From: Clostridium sp. CAG:964 | Lineage (GTDB): Bacteria > Bacillota > Clostridia > Oscillospirales > Acutalibacteraceae | Direction: 5' to 3' | DNA: 42,214 bases | Assembly: GCA_000435335.1 (NCBI GenBank) | Contig: FR891344.1 | Coordinates: 98,627 to 140,840 of the forward strand | Shown: in pieces, positions 33,834-41,681 of the stretch | Position numbering within the stretch: the first letter of the stretch is position 1 | Layout of the letters: every line of letters begins with the position of its first letter | Position numbers and translations under genes: made by a program | Notes under the pieces: generated by a model | Database searches by the model: none | Told to the model about the DNA's origin: nothing | Seen by the model: the letters and a program-made list of their open reading frames with translations, nothing else

Positions 33834-33862
33834 CCGCTCCGTAAAAAGGGCGGTTTTGTTAT
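33831..33862 (+). terminator. Probable terminator after the 49-residue gene
   Basis: The hairpin AACCGCTCC ... GGGCGGTTTTG, with a short T-run, overlaps the stop codon. Confidence 0.65.
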
Positions 33863-33970
33863 GCCTCATTAACAAAAATAGCACAAATTTACGCATTAAG
33901 CATTTTATAACCGACAGTAATGTTGATTATAGGGTGCTTTTTTATTACCAATTTGAAAGGCGGTGACATA

Positions 33971-34168
33971 ATGAAAATCAAGGTAATAACAGCATTTAAC
34001 GACAGGCAGAACGGCTGCGTTACCCGTCCTGTTAATGAAGCTTTTGAATGCTCGCACAAAAGAGCAATGGAACTTATATCCTTAGGCTATGCCGAAGAGA
34101 TTAAAAACGAACAGCCTAAGGGCAAGCTTACAAAACCAAAAGCAGCAAAAAAGCATTTGTGCAATTAA
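33971..34168 (+). CDS. Small phage-like structural protein
   Basis: The 65-residue protein (MKIKVITAFNDRQNG, then VNEAFECSHKRAMELISLGYAEEI) resembles small proteins encoded among phage head genes. These begin with a similar KVxxxFxD strand followed by an RAxELxxxGxxEE helix, often with a Lys-rich tail, and their function is not well defined. The tail here is Lys/Ala rich. ATG 33971 follows AAAGGCGGTGAC. A perfect 21-base inverted repeat begins inside its last codons. It supports a phage origin for the 33.0-34.4 kb stretch. Confidence 0.62.
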   Translation: MKIKVITAFNDRQNGCVTRPVNEAFECSHKRAMELISLGYAEEIKNEQPKGKLTKPKAAKKHLCN

Positions 34169-34192
34169 CTTCACAAATGCTTTTTTGCTGCT
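34141..34192 (+). terminator. Terminator with perfect 21-base arms overlapping the CDS end
   Basis: Arms at 34141-34161 and 34172-34192 are perfectly complementary around a 10-base loop, with an internal T6 run in the 3' arm. The 5' arm encodes the last residues of the small phage-like protein and the loop holds its stop codon. Confidence 0.8.
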
Positions 34193-34307
34193 CTAAGTAC
34201 GGCGTAAACTGCTGTTTTACAGAATGAAAGGTAATAATTATGCAAGAACACGGCATAATGCTGTATAAGTTGGGCTATGATTTTACAAAAATCAAGGTAA
34301 TAATTTT

Positions 34308-34433
34308 ATGCCAACAGACTATGAAAAGAAAGCCCCTGAAAGTGAGCCTAAGGGTGCGAGTAGGCCGAGGACGGCTGCAGGCGAGAAAAAAGACGGCTGC
34401 ATTTATTCTGAAAAGGCTTTGCTGTCTAAATAG
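34308..34433 (+). other. Possible 41-codon remnant frame
   Basis: ATG 34308, preceded by CAAGGTAATAATT, opens a 41-residue frame (MPTDYEKKAPESEPKGASRP at the start) that ends inside the antisense end of the REC-SARP gene. The codons look coding-like and the product is hydrophilic, so it may be the start of a truncated phage gene. A 66-codon frame at 34240 overlaps it and is less convincing. Low confidence. Confidence 0.3.
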
Positions 34434-35203
34434 CCTATAGTAAATTCTCCCCAGCTATAGTTCATCATATATTCGCCTGTGTATGAATTAATTGCATCCT
34501 TGTCACCGTCTAAAAACTTATAATAATCACAATCAATTTTACTTGTATCAACCGATAAATGATTATAACGCTTGTTTATAACATCACCGACACCCTCGCT
34601 ATTTAGTGCTTTCATCATAGTTGCTATTATTGTTTGCAGCTGATGCTGTAATGAAGAGGTATATTCTTTGTCTTCATACAGCACAGAAGCAAGCTCCCTT
34701 AGCGAACAGCCTGTACCGTTTTTATGTATTAAATAGGCGAAAAGCTCTTTTGATTTTGCTCTTGGAAAATGTAAAGGCTTGCCGTTTACATAAACCTCAA
34801 AGTTGCTGAATGTTTTAACCCTTAGTTTAGGCTGATTAATTGTGTCAATTGGATAGCGTAAATTTGAAAGAGCTTTTAAAACAGATCTTTTCTCTGCCGG
34901 CTTCAGTATGTAACCGCTTGCGTAAACAGAAAAGGCGTCCAAGGCATATTCTGAATAGCCTGTTACAAATATAATATTGGTTTTTTCGTTAATCTGAGTA
35001 AGCTGTGCAGCAAGCTGCAAGCCGGACATACTGTCCATTTCAATGTCCAGAAACGCAATGTCTATACTATTTGCCCTGGCATAATCAAGTGCATCATCAG
35101 CTTTAGAAAAGCCGATTATTTTTGTATCTGCTATGCATTCCTCCAAAACCTCTGTAAGGTCATTAAGTGCAAATGTTTCGTCGTCCACCGCTATTACATT
35201 CAT
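34403..35203 (-). CDS. Response regulator with SARP-like output domain
   Basis: The 266-residue protein has a receiver domain (DDE at residues 7-9, Asp53 in AFLDIEMDS, Lys in SGYILKPAEK). A C-terminal winged-helix/BTAD-like region follows from about residue 125 (NFEVYVNGKPLHFPRAKSKE, then ELASVLYED). It ends with the tetratricopeptide-like YYKFLDGDKDAINSYTGEYM. This combination resembles AraC-independent SARP regulators fused to REC. I chose ATG 35203 because AGGAGAAAG lies upstream; the frame extends to 35221 without a better site. It follows the kinase gene by 18 bases and forms a two-component pair with it. Confidence 0.88.
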   Translation of the reverse strand: MNVIAVDDETFALNDLTEVLEECIADTKIIGFSKADDALDYARANSIDIAFLDIEMDSMSGLQLAAQLTQINEKTNIIFVTGYSEYALDAFSVYASGYILKPAEKRSVLKALSNLRYPIDTINQPKLRVKTFSNFEVYVNGKPLHFPRAKSKELFAYLIHKNGTGCSLRELASVLYEDKEYTSSLQHQLQTIIATMMKALNSEGVGDVINKRYNHLSVDTSKIDCDYYKFLDGDKDAINSYTGEYMMNYSWGEFTIGYLDSKAFSE

Positions 35204-35221
35204 ATGCTTTCTCCTATGCAA

Positions 35222-37048
35222 TTAATTCAGTTTAGGAATTGTAATCAGCACTGTTGTTCCTATGCTTGGCGTGCTGTCTATAGTTAATGTGCCGAAGCAC
35301 ATAGATTCAATTCTTTTTTTTGCATTTTCAATACCTATATGACTTCTGCCATCTTTATTGCTTTCCGGCGTCCGTGTTAAATCAACTCCAACACCATTGT
35401 CATATATTTCGATATAATAATTATTTTCACTTTCCTTTGTTGATATTGTAACAGTACCGCCGCTTTTCCTTTTGGAAATTCCATGGCGAATTGCGTTTTC
35501 GACTACAGTCTGAATTGTTAAGGACGGAACCTCAAAGTCAATGCAGTCAATATCGTATTCAATATTAATTTTATCACCGAATCTCTTTTTTTCAAGTGAA
35601 ATATAGTTTTCTACATGCTCCATTTCTTTTTCAAAGGGTATGGTTGTATTAAGCGTAAGTGAATCAAGGTTGCCCCTTAGGTAGTTTGCAAATTCCGTAA
35701 CGGCTTCTTTTGCCATTTTAGGGTTAATGTCACAAAGCTGCCTTATTACTACCAGTGTGTTATAAAGAAAATGCGGCTGTATTTGACTTAGCATTATTGA
35801 TATTTTACCTTGAATAAGCTCGTTTTCCATTTCGTTGGTTCTAATAGCTTGTTCGTAATTCCTCTTGGAAAAAATCATCAAAACCACAAATTGGAGTATT
35901 GCAAACAATAGCAAGCCGCATTCAAATATATATATATAAAATTCACCGCTGCTTATTTTGAATATTAACTCTATCGTTATGCATAGGTTAAATACAAGTG
36001 ACGCAATAAGAAGAATTTTTTTATCTTTATTTTTGTTCTTTTTATAGTCAGCAATAAAAAACAGAGCATTGGCGGTCATAAGTATAACGGCAGCTGCTGT
36101 TATGTATCTTGAAAAGGTATAGTAGTCCAGCAAACCGGAGGATTGACCTATAAAAAACGCCACAATACAAGATGACCAAATAATCATCAGCAGGCTTATA
36201 GTGCTGTCTATGTGCTTGTTGTGCACAAATTTTTCTGTATACATCAGCAGTAAAAATGGAATAAACAGTAAAATAACATACCTTGTCATTGTTACAAGAA
36301 ATGCGTTGTTGAATATCAGGCTGATACAACTGCAATTCAAAAATAAAAGCAAAGCACTGCTCATTATAAGCAGGCAGCAGGATATACCGTTAATGCTGTA
36401 TGGCGTTTTCATTAATTTAAAGGCAAGGTTCATAATTAACAGTATAAAGCCTGCAATAAAGGAAAGCACCGCTCCCAGAATAATAAAGAGATTTGTTTCA
36501 ATTTCAGATTTTAATAAATTATCATAAGAGCCTACAGACAGACTGGAAAGAAATTTATTTATATAATTTGGATTAATATGACCGTACGGACTTGTTATTT
36601 TAAATTTAACAGTATCGGTGTTATTAATACCGACCGAATTAAAATATGTCCAGCAGTTGCCTACAGAGCTGACAATGTCGGGCAGATTTGCTTTGTCACC
36701 AAAGGCAAGCACCTGATGGCCGTTGTAGAATGCTTCTATAGCTACCATATCTGCATATATGTTAATCCTTTCTCCACGAAAAATAGGTCTGTTAAATTGT
36801 AAATCAAATTCAATCTCATAGGCGTTGTTTACTGTTATTTTTTTGTAATCGTTTGTAGGCAGCTTATAATAAATATCAGAATTATTTATTGAGTAGCTTC
36901 CGGTAAAATTAAGATACGAAATGCCGCCCTCCGGCGTTTTATAGTCTCTTGAAAATAAAATACAAAACAGAGAGAAGGCGCTCAAAAGCGTTACCAATAT
37001 CGTAATTAAAATAATTGTTCGTATTTTTTTATTGTAAATTATATTCAT
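35222..37048 (-). CDS. LytS-like GHKL sensor histidine kinase
   Basis: The 608-residue protein has one N-terminal membrane segment and an extracytoplasmic domain of about 150 residues. Seven membrane segments of the 7TMR-DISM kind follow (about residues 185-390), then a His-kinase domain with IQPHFLYNTL and the GHKL ATPase (VENAIRHG, YDNGVGVD, HIGIENAKKRI). It would sense an extracellular or membrane signal and phosphorylate the REC-SARP regulator encoded directly downstream. ATG 37048 follows CGGAGC. Ligand unknown. Confidence 0.9.
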   Translation of the reverse strand: MNIIYNKKIRTIILITILVTLLSAFSLFCILFSRDYKTPEGGISYLNFTGSYSINNSDIYYKLPTNDYKKITVNNAYEIEFDLQFNRPIFRGERINIYADMVAIEAFYNGHQVLAFGDKANLPDIVSSVGNCWTYFNSVGINNTDTVKFKITSPYGHINPNYINKFLSSLSVGSYDNLLKSEIETNLFIILGAVLSFIAGFILLIMNLAFKLMKTPYSINGISCCLLIMSSALLLFLNCSCISLIFNNAFLVTMTRYVILLFIPFLLLMYTEKFVHNKHIDSTISLLMIIWSSCIVAFFIGQSSGLLDYYTFSRYITAAAVILMTANALFFIADYKKNKNKDKKILLIASLVFNLCITIELIFKISSGEFYIYIFECGLLLFAILQFVVLMIFSKRNYEQAIRTNEMENELIQGKISIMLSQIQPHFLYNTLVVIRQLCDINPKMAKEAVTEFANYLRGNLDSLTLNTTIPFEKEMEHVENYISLEKKRFGDKINIEYDIDCIDFEVPSLTIQTVVENAIRHGISKRKSGGTVTISTKESENNYYIEIYDNGVGVDLTRTPESNKDGRSHIGIENAKKRIESMCFGTLTIDSTPSIGTTVLITIPKLN

Positions 37049-37217
37049 AAATTGCTCCGATTGTTCTAAAAATACTTAGCTCTATAGAGCTAATATAACA
37101 CATATTGGTATAGCTTGTAAACAATATAGACATAAATGTGCAATTACCATTGTAAATTTTTTGCTTTTATAGTAAAATAATTATTGGTATGGATATAGTG
37201 ATTAAGGAGGTGGATCG

Positions 37218-38426
37218 ATGGCGAGCAACAAAATCATCGGCGGTGATAATTTAAGCGGCTATGACAGCAGATATTACGGAAGCTTTTTTAACAGAGATGA
37301 AGCCAAAACAGCAGAAACATATAAAAATACCGCTAAGCTTATTCACCAAAATAATAAACAGGTTGTTTTTGTAAAGAAGCTTATAACCGAATATAGATCC
37401 GACTTCCTTAATAATTTGCTTAACAAAGAATCGAACAGCTCTCTTATAAATACATTGGAGCATTATTTGACAGATAATGAAAATCTGCCTATTGTTGACA
37501 GGTTTAATATTTATGAGAGGATAGTTAAGGGCAAAGCATATACAGTTGCAGAAAAACTGGTTTTGCTTAACGAGATTAACAGTCAGCAGCGGCTTGACCT
37601 TAGCAGCAAAATAAGTATACTTGATAATATTATTAAAAGGAACATTTTAGAAAACAAAGAGCTGTATAAGCATATAAATAATAAAATCATTTTGTTAAAA
37701 AAACTTAAAGAGAGTGGCTATAAGCACCAAACACTGTCTGCTGAATACAAGAAGAGGCCTTTAGCAGCTGAGTATAATTTAAAGGTCTCTGCTGATGATG
37801 AATTGGCAGATAACGGCTTAACTAAAGCTGCAGATAATACAGAGCTTGGCACTGATAATCCTATAAGCTGCGAAAATACCTCCAAAACTAAGAAAAAAGA
37901 GCTTATCTGTAAGGAAAATCCGCAATTAAATAATATTGATACAATAACAAGAATGACGGTAAATTCTAAGGAGTATTTTAAATTCGGTGCAGGTGTTAGG
38001 TGCTATGGGGACGGTTTTTCGTTAATCGCTCCCAGCGGTTACGCAATAAAGCATATTTCAAACAGAGATGTTGTTTATTTGAAAAATATATTTTCAGATA
38101 AGCTTGATGAAATCTATGTTAAGTCGCCGCTAGTTGTTGCTGTTTATACGCAAAAAGAAAAAAGAATAAAAAGCCTGTTTCAATTTTTTAATTATTATAT
38201 AAAACGCTCCGTTAAAAACAAGGAGCAATACATACGAACTGTTGTAGACGGAAGTGCTTGTGTGTTGTCACATAAAAAAGGCAGCAGCATTTATGAGGCT
38301 GCTGTCTTTAATGATAAAGAATGCTGCTGTGTGAGCATTAAATTTCACTTTAATTGTAAAATTAATAATAAATACAGCGTTGTACAGAGAATGCTGTGGG
38401 GCGTTGATCTTGGAGGTGCAGTGTAA
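37218..38426 (+). CDS. Unknown 402-residue protein
   Basis: I do not recognise a family. The N-terminal half (about residues 1-170) is helical and charged with no signal peptide or membrane segment. A middle linker of about 60 residues is rich in Asp, Asn, Lys and Thr (contains SAEYKKRPLAAEY and ADDELADNG). The C-terminal half (about 235-402) is strand-rich, with FKFGAGVRCYGDGFSLIAP, several Cys (ECCCVS) and ends at GVDLGGAV. ATG 37218 has an excellent AAGGAGGTGG site, so expression is likely. The next gene starts at its own stop codon (TAATG), so the protein is tightly linked to a PAP2 phosphatase. Confidence 0.72.
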   Translation: MASNKIIGGDNLSGYDSRYYGSFFNRDEAKTAETYKNTAKLIHQNNKQVVFVKKLITEYRSDFLNNLLNKESNSSLINTLEHYLTDNENLPIVDRFNIYERIVKGKAYTVAEKLVLLNEINSQQRLDLSSKISILDNIIKRNILENKELYKHINNKIILLKKLKESGYKHQTLSAEYKKRPLAAEYNLKVSADDELADNGLTKAADNTELGTDNPISCENTSKTKKKELICKENPQLNNIDTITRMTVNSKEYFKFGAGVRCYGDGFSLIAPSGYAIKHISNRDVVYLKNIFSDKLDEIYVKSPLVVAVYTQKEKRIKSLFQFFNYYIKRSVKNKEQYIRTVVDGSACVLSHKKGSSIYEAAVFNDKECCCVSIKFHFNCKINNKYSVVQRMLWGVDLGGAV

Positions 38427-38965
38427 TGCCGTTTGATTTTCCTGTACTTTATTTTATGCAGGATTATATAGTATCTCCTATTTTAAATGATGTTATGATT
38501 ATTGCCTCGGCACTGGGTGAATATGGGACTATATGGCTTTTGTCGGCAATTCCGCTGTTGTTTTTTAAGAAAACAAGAATATGCGGTATATTAATGATAT
38601 GTGCTATGACGCTGGCATTCCTAGTGGGAGAGCTGTGTATTAAAAATATTGTTTGCAGACCAAGGCCGTGTCACATAGATACAGCTGTACAAATGCTGGT
38701 GAATTCGCCAAGAAGCTATTCTTTTCCGTCCGGACACACTTCGTCATCTTTTGCCGCTGCAGCGGTTATAATGTATTTTAACAAAAAGCTTGGTGTTTTG
38801 GCCCTTGTGTGTGCCGGTACCATTGCTTTTTCCAGAATGTATCTGTTTGTACACTTTCCGTCAGATGTTTTTGCAGGAATACTGCTTGGCGTTTTAAGTG
38901 CTTTGCTTGTAATTTACATATATAGAAAAATTTCTCTGAATAAGACAAATAGTTTAAGTAAATAA
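38426..38965 (+). CDS. PAP2-family membrane phosphatase
   Basis: The 179-residue integral membrane protein has the three phosphatase motifs: KNIVCRPRP, SFPSGHTSS and SRMYLFVHFPSDV. These contain the catalytic His residues and Arg/Lys phosphate ligands. Such enzymes dephosphorylate lipid phosphates such as undecaprenyl pyrophosphate or phosphatidate. Its start codon overlaps the stop of the unknown 402-residue gene, so translation is coupled. A small gene follows after 12 bases. Confidence 0.92.
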   Translation: MPFDFPVLYFMQDYIVSPILNDVMIIASALGEYGTIWLLSAIPLLFFKKTRICGILMICAMTLAFLVGELCIKNIVCRPRPCHIDTAVQMLVNSPRSYSFPSGHTSSSFAAAAVIMYFNKKLGVLALVCAGTIAFSRMYLFVHFPSDVFAGILLGVLSALLVIYIYRKISLNKTNSLSK

Positions 38966-38977
38966 GAGGTGATTATT

Positions 38978-39214
38978 ATGAAAAATTATTCTTATTTAGG
39001 AAGCAGTAAAAATGAAAAATTCTGTATAAAAGGTATAGATGTATTCAAATATAATTGGATAACTATAGGGGCTGTAGTTGTGGTTTTAGATCCAAATACA
39101 AAACAGCCAAGGAATTTTTCCGCATACAAGGTGCAGATTACCGAAAATAAAGAAATTAAATTTGTTGCCGGAAAAACACAAGACGGCAACTGGGCGTTTT
39201 ATGACTATGAATAA
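38978..39214 (+). CDS. Small protein of unknown function
   Basis: The 78-residue product (start MKNYSYLGSSKNEKFCIKG, ending with NWAFYDYE) has a mid-protein hydrophobic strand (TIGAVVVVLD) and is otherwise polar. It looks like a small beta-rich cytoplasmic protein, and no family is recognised. ATG 38978 follows AGAGGTGAT, 12 bases after the PAP2 gene, and the next gene starts 17 bases later, so it belongs to that operon. Confidence 0.68.
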   Translation: MKNYSYLGSSKNEKFCIKGIDVFKYNWITIGAVVVVLDPNTKQPRNFSAYKVQITENKEIKFVAGKTQDGNWAFYDYE

Positions 39215-39231
39215 ACTTAGGAGGATTACTA

Positions 39232-39915
39232 ATGAGCTCTAAATTGGAAACAAAGGCGTTGCTTGACTGTACGCATACTATTGCGGCACCGCTTTTTGAG
39301 GGTACTAAATATCCATGGGAGGTCTTGGATAAGATTGAAAAATTTATAATGGAAATAGGGCCTACGCTTTCACCGGAAAAATATGACCAAATAGGTGATA
39401 ACATATGGATAGCCAAAACTGCAAATGTCGCTCCTTCTGCAATGCTTAACGGCCCTCTTATAATCTGTGAGCGTGCCGAGGTAAGGCACTGTGCTTTTAT
39501 CAGAGGCAAGGCGATTATCGGCGAAGGCTCGGTAGTCGGCAACTCTACCGAGATTAAAAATTCAATTTTGTTTGATAATGTACAGGCTCCGCATTTTAAT
39601 TATGTAGGTGATTCTATATATGGCTATAAGTCACATACAGGTGCCGGTGTAATTGCTTCAAATTTAAAATCGGATAAAACAAATGTTGTTATTAATGTTG
39701 ATAATCAAAAAATTGATACCGGCTTAAAAAAGCTTGGTGCTATTATAGGCGATTATGTGGAGGTAGGGTGTAATTCTGTACTTAATCCGGGTACGGTAGT
39801 TGGCAGACACACAACTGTTTACCCTGTTTCAAGAGTTCGTGGTTATGTAGCAGAGGACAGCATATATAAGCAGGCGGATGATATAGTTGAAAAGTTTTTG
39901 CCGGATGTGGAATAA
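39232..39915 (+). CDS. Left-handed beta-helix sugar-nucleotide/acyltransferase-like protein
   Basis: The 227-residue protein has a short N-terminal helical part and then about ten hexapeptide repeats of a left-handed beta helix (IWIAKTANVAPSAMLNGPLI, HCAFIRGKAIIGEGSVVGNS, AIIGDYVEVGCNSVLNPGT). This matches proteins annotated as UDP-N-acetylglucosamine pyrophosphorylase, but it lacks the N-terminal nucleotidyltransferase (Rossmann) domain. It is therefore probably an acyltransferase-like or regulatory trimer acting on a sugar nucleotide. ATG 39232 follows TAGGAGG. It is the last gene of the 37.2-39.9 kb operon. Confidence 0.8.
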   Translation: MSSKLETKALLDCTHTIAAPLFEGTKYPWEVLDKIEKFIMEIGPTLSPEKYDQIGDNIWIAKTANVAPSAMLNGPLIICERAEVRHCAFIRGKAIIGEGSVVGNSTEIKNSILFDNVQAPHFNYVGDSIYGYKSHTGAGVIASNLKSDKTNVVINVDNQKIDTGLKKLGAIIGDYVEVGCNSVLNPGTVVGRHTTVYPVSRVRGYVAEDSIYKQADDIVEKFLPDVE

Positions 39916-40009
39916 GGTCTTACTTAATCTAAGCCGTTTAGTATTATAGTCTATGCGGGAGTTAAGCGGAATTATATAACATAACAGCCTTGTGTTGGAG
40001 GTGTTTTTT

Positions 40010-40639
40010 ATGGCTTTTGATATTTTGTATAACGAAAGTGAAAATAAGAACCAGGGGGTTTTGCCCGGAGGACTTCACGACAACGAACAAATAAAGGTGC
40101 TTATATGTTATTTGCTGAGTGATGTAAGCGAGGGAGTAACCTCTGACTTTATGTGCGGTGTTCTTCAAAAGTGTGGTTCGGCTAATTATTTTGAGGCTTC
40201 CCACAGCTTTGCAGAGCTTGTATCGGGTGGGCAGATTGCCGAGATAAAAGAGGGCAGTAATCTGTATCAGCTTACCGATACCGGCAGATATATTGTAACA
40301 AATCTTGCCGATGAGCTGCCTGCCTCCGTTAAAGAGAGTACCCTAAAGAATTTTAAAATGTATCTTCACCAGTATGATGTCAAGCAGGAAAACAGCGTAA
40401 AGCTTATTAGCAAGCAGGACAGAACTTATATTGAGTGTATGGTGAATGATGGTGATAACCAGCTGTTAAGCGTTAAGATGTATATACCGGATGCCGAGCA
40501 GGCCATCCTTGTCAGAAATGTTTTTTATAATAATACAGATGTTGTCTATCAGGCAATTGTTGCACTTATGACAGGTGACAAAAGCACAGCCCTACAGGTT
40601 ATAAATTCAGCTGAAATCAATACGGAAAACTTCATATAG
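40010..40639 (+). CDS. DUF4364 family protein
   Basis: The 209-residue protein matches the DUF4364 group of Firmicutes. It has an N-terminal winged-helix-like region (NEQIKVLICYLLSDVSEG, QLTDTGRYIVTNLADELP) and a C-terminal strand-rich region. The role is unknown, and the helix-turn-helix-like N-terminus suggests DNA binding. ATG 40010 follows TTGGAGG; a longer frame from 39992 is not supported. It is 94 bases after the beta-helix gene and may have its own promoter. Confidence 0.86.
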   Translation: MAFDILYNESENKNQGVLPGGLHDNEQIKVLICYLLSDVSEGVTSDFMCGVLQKCGSANYFEASHSFAELVSGGQIAEIKEGSNLYQLTDTGRYIVTNLADELPASVKESTLKNFKMYLHQYDVKQENSVKLISKQDRTYIECMVNDGDNQLLSVKMYIPDAEQAILVRNVFYNNTDVVYQAIVALMTGDKSTALQVINSAEINTENFI

Positions 40640-40707
40640 TTCTCGGATTTTTTGAGAATATGGCAGGTGCTTTTGCGATAAAGCTATGCCTTATTGGCTG
40701 TGACATT

Positions 40708-40971
40708 TTATTTAAAAAAGGTGTCTATTATCAGCATAGCAGTTACAGCCGGTATTCCGCCTACGGCACTGGCACATACGCTTAAACAGCTTACGGGAAT
40801 ATATACACCTGTAAATATTCCCGATATATTTACCGCCGCTAAAGCAGCAAGACCTGTAAGAACGGTTCCGCAGGCTCTTTTTAAAGGCTTTTTGCTTTGC
40901 TTTGCGGCGTAAATAACCGCAAAAAATATAACAGTGCTTACAATTATTATTGCAATAAATTTTATATCCAT
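40708..40971 (-). CDS. BofA-like pro-sigma-K processing inhibitor
   Basis: The 87-residue membrane protein has an N-terminal hydrophobic segment (about 6-23), a basic cytoplasmic turn (KQSKKPLKRA) and a second hydrophobic region. That region has the BofA-type pattern LAALAAVNISGIFTGVYIPV, then VGGIPAVTAMLIID. BofA holds the SpoIVFB protease inactive until pro-SigK should be cleaved. sigK is encoded about 8 kb away in this same window. ATG 40971 follows AAGGAGA. Confidence is limited because BofA-like proteins are short. Confidence 0.8.
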   Translation of the reverse strand: MDIKFIAIIIVSTVIFFAVIYAAKQSKKPLKRACGTVLTGLAALAAVNISGIFTGVYIPVSCLSVCASAVGGIPAVTAMLIIDTFFK

Positions 40972-41067
40972 TTCTATCTCCTTAAATCTAATCTTATACC
41001 ATAAATATATGTATAAAGCTTAACTGATATTAACAAATATTTTAGTGGTTGGTTACAAGTTTGTATA

Positions 41068-41096
41068 TTGACTAACCATATTACATATGGTATTGT
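41068..41096 (+). promoter_or_regulatory. Promoter of nfeD with a central palindrome
   Basis: TTGACT (41068-41073), a 17-base spacer and TATTGT (41091-41096). The inverted repeat ACCATAT (41075-41081) / ATATGGT (41085-41091), with a 3-base gap, fills the spacer and reaches the first base of the -10 box, an ideal repressor operator position. Confidence 0.65.
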
Positions 41097-41152
41097 ATAA
41101 TTGGGTTGAGTTAATTAAGACCTATTTGTGGAAAGGAGATGAGGTATTATTT

Positions 41153-41614
41153 ATGGATATTAATTTTTTCTCTTTGCCGATTTTTTGGATAGCCATTGCA
41201 GTTATTGCTATAGTTGTGGAAGGCTGTACAACGCAGCTGGTGTCTATTTGGTTAGCGGTAAGTGCCATTATAACTGCTATAATTGCGGCTTTTACGGATT
41301 CACTGCTTTTGCAATGGATGGTCTTTGTTGCTTTGTCTATTGTCTGTATTTTGGCAACACGGCCGCTGGTGCATCGGTTTAGGGCCAAAAATGCCAAGGT
41401 TGCTACAAACAGCGATCGGTACATAGGAAAATTAGCAGAGGTAATTGTTGATATAAACAATTCCGATGGGGTAGGTCAGGTTAAGGTTGAAGGCTCGGTG
41501 TGGTCGGCAAAAACTACTTCACCGTATGTTTTGCCTGCAGGTACTGTTGTAAAAATTGATGGCATAGAGGGTGTTAAGATGATTGTTACACCTGTAAATG
41601 TTACAACGGGATAA
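41153..41614 (+). CDS. NfeD family membrane protein
   Basis: The 153-residue protein has three or four N-terminal membrane segments (FWIAIAVIAIVVEG, LVSIWLAVSAIITAIIA, LLQWMVFVALSIVCILAT). A C-terminal OB-fold follows (IGKLAEVIVDINNSDGVGQV, VEGSVWSAKT, GTVVKIDGIEGVKMIV). NfeD proteins work with SPFH/flotillin proteins in membrane microdomains, and the next gene encodes such a protein. ATG 41153 follows AAAGGAG; the frame from 41087 is not used. Confidence 0.92.
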   Translation: MDINFFSLPIFWIAIAVIAIVVEGCTTQLVSIWLAVSAIITAIIAAFTDSLLLQWMVFVALSIVCILATRPLVHRFRAKNAKVATNSDRYIGKLAEVIVDINNSDGVGQVKVEGSVWSAKTTSPYVLPAGTVVKIDGIEGVKMIVTPVNVTTG

Positions 41615-41681
41615 AATCGGTATTCGGCTATTAAGTCAACCGTAAAAATTTATTATTATATTATAAAGTAAGGAGATTATT

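Noticed and set aside
34240..34440. 66-codon frame at 34240
   Set aside because: It overlaps the better-supported 41-codon frame, the product is very basic and irregular, and it runs into the end of the opposite-strand regulator gene.
39232..39915. Full GlmU (UDP-GlcNAc pyrophosphorylase/acetyltransferase)
   Set aside because: The N-terminal nucleotidyltransferase domain is absent, so only a beta-helix protein can be claimed.
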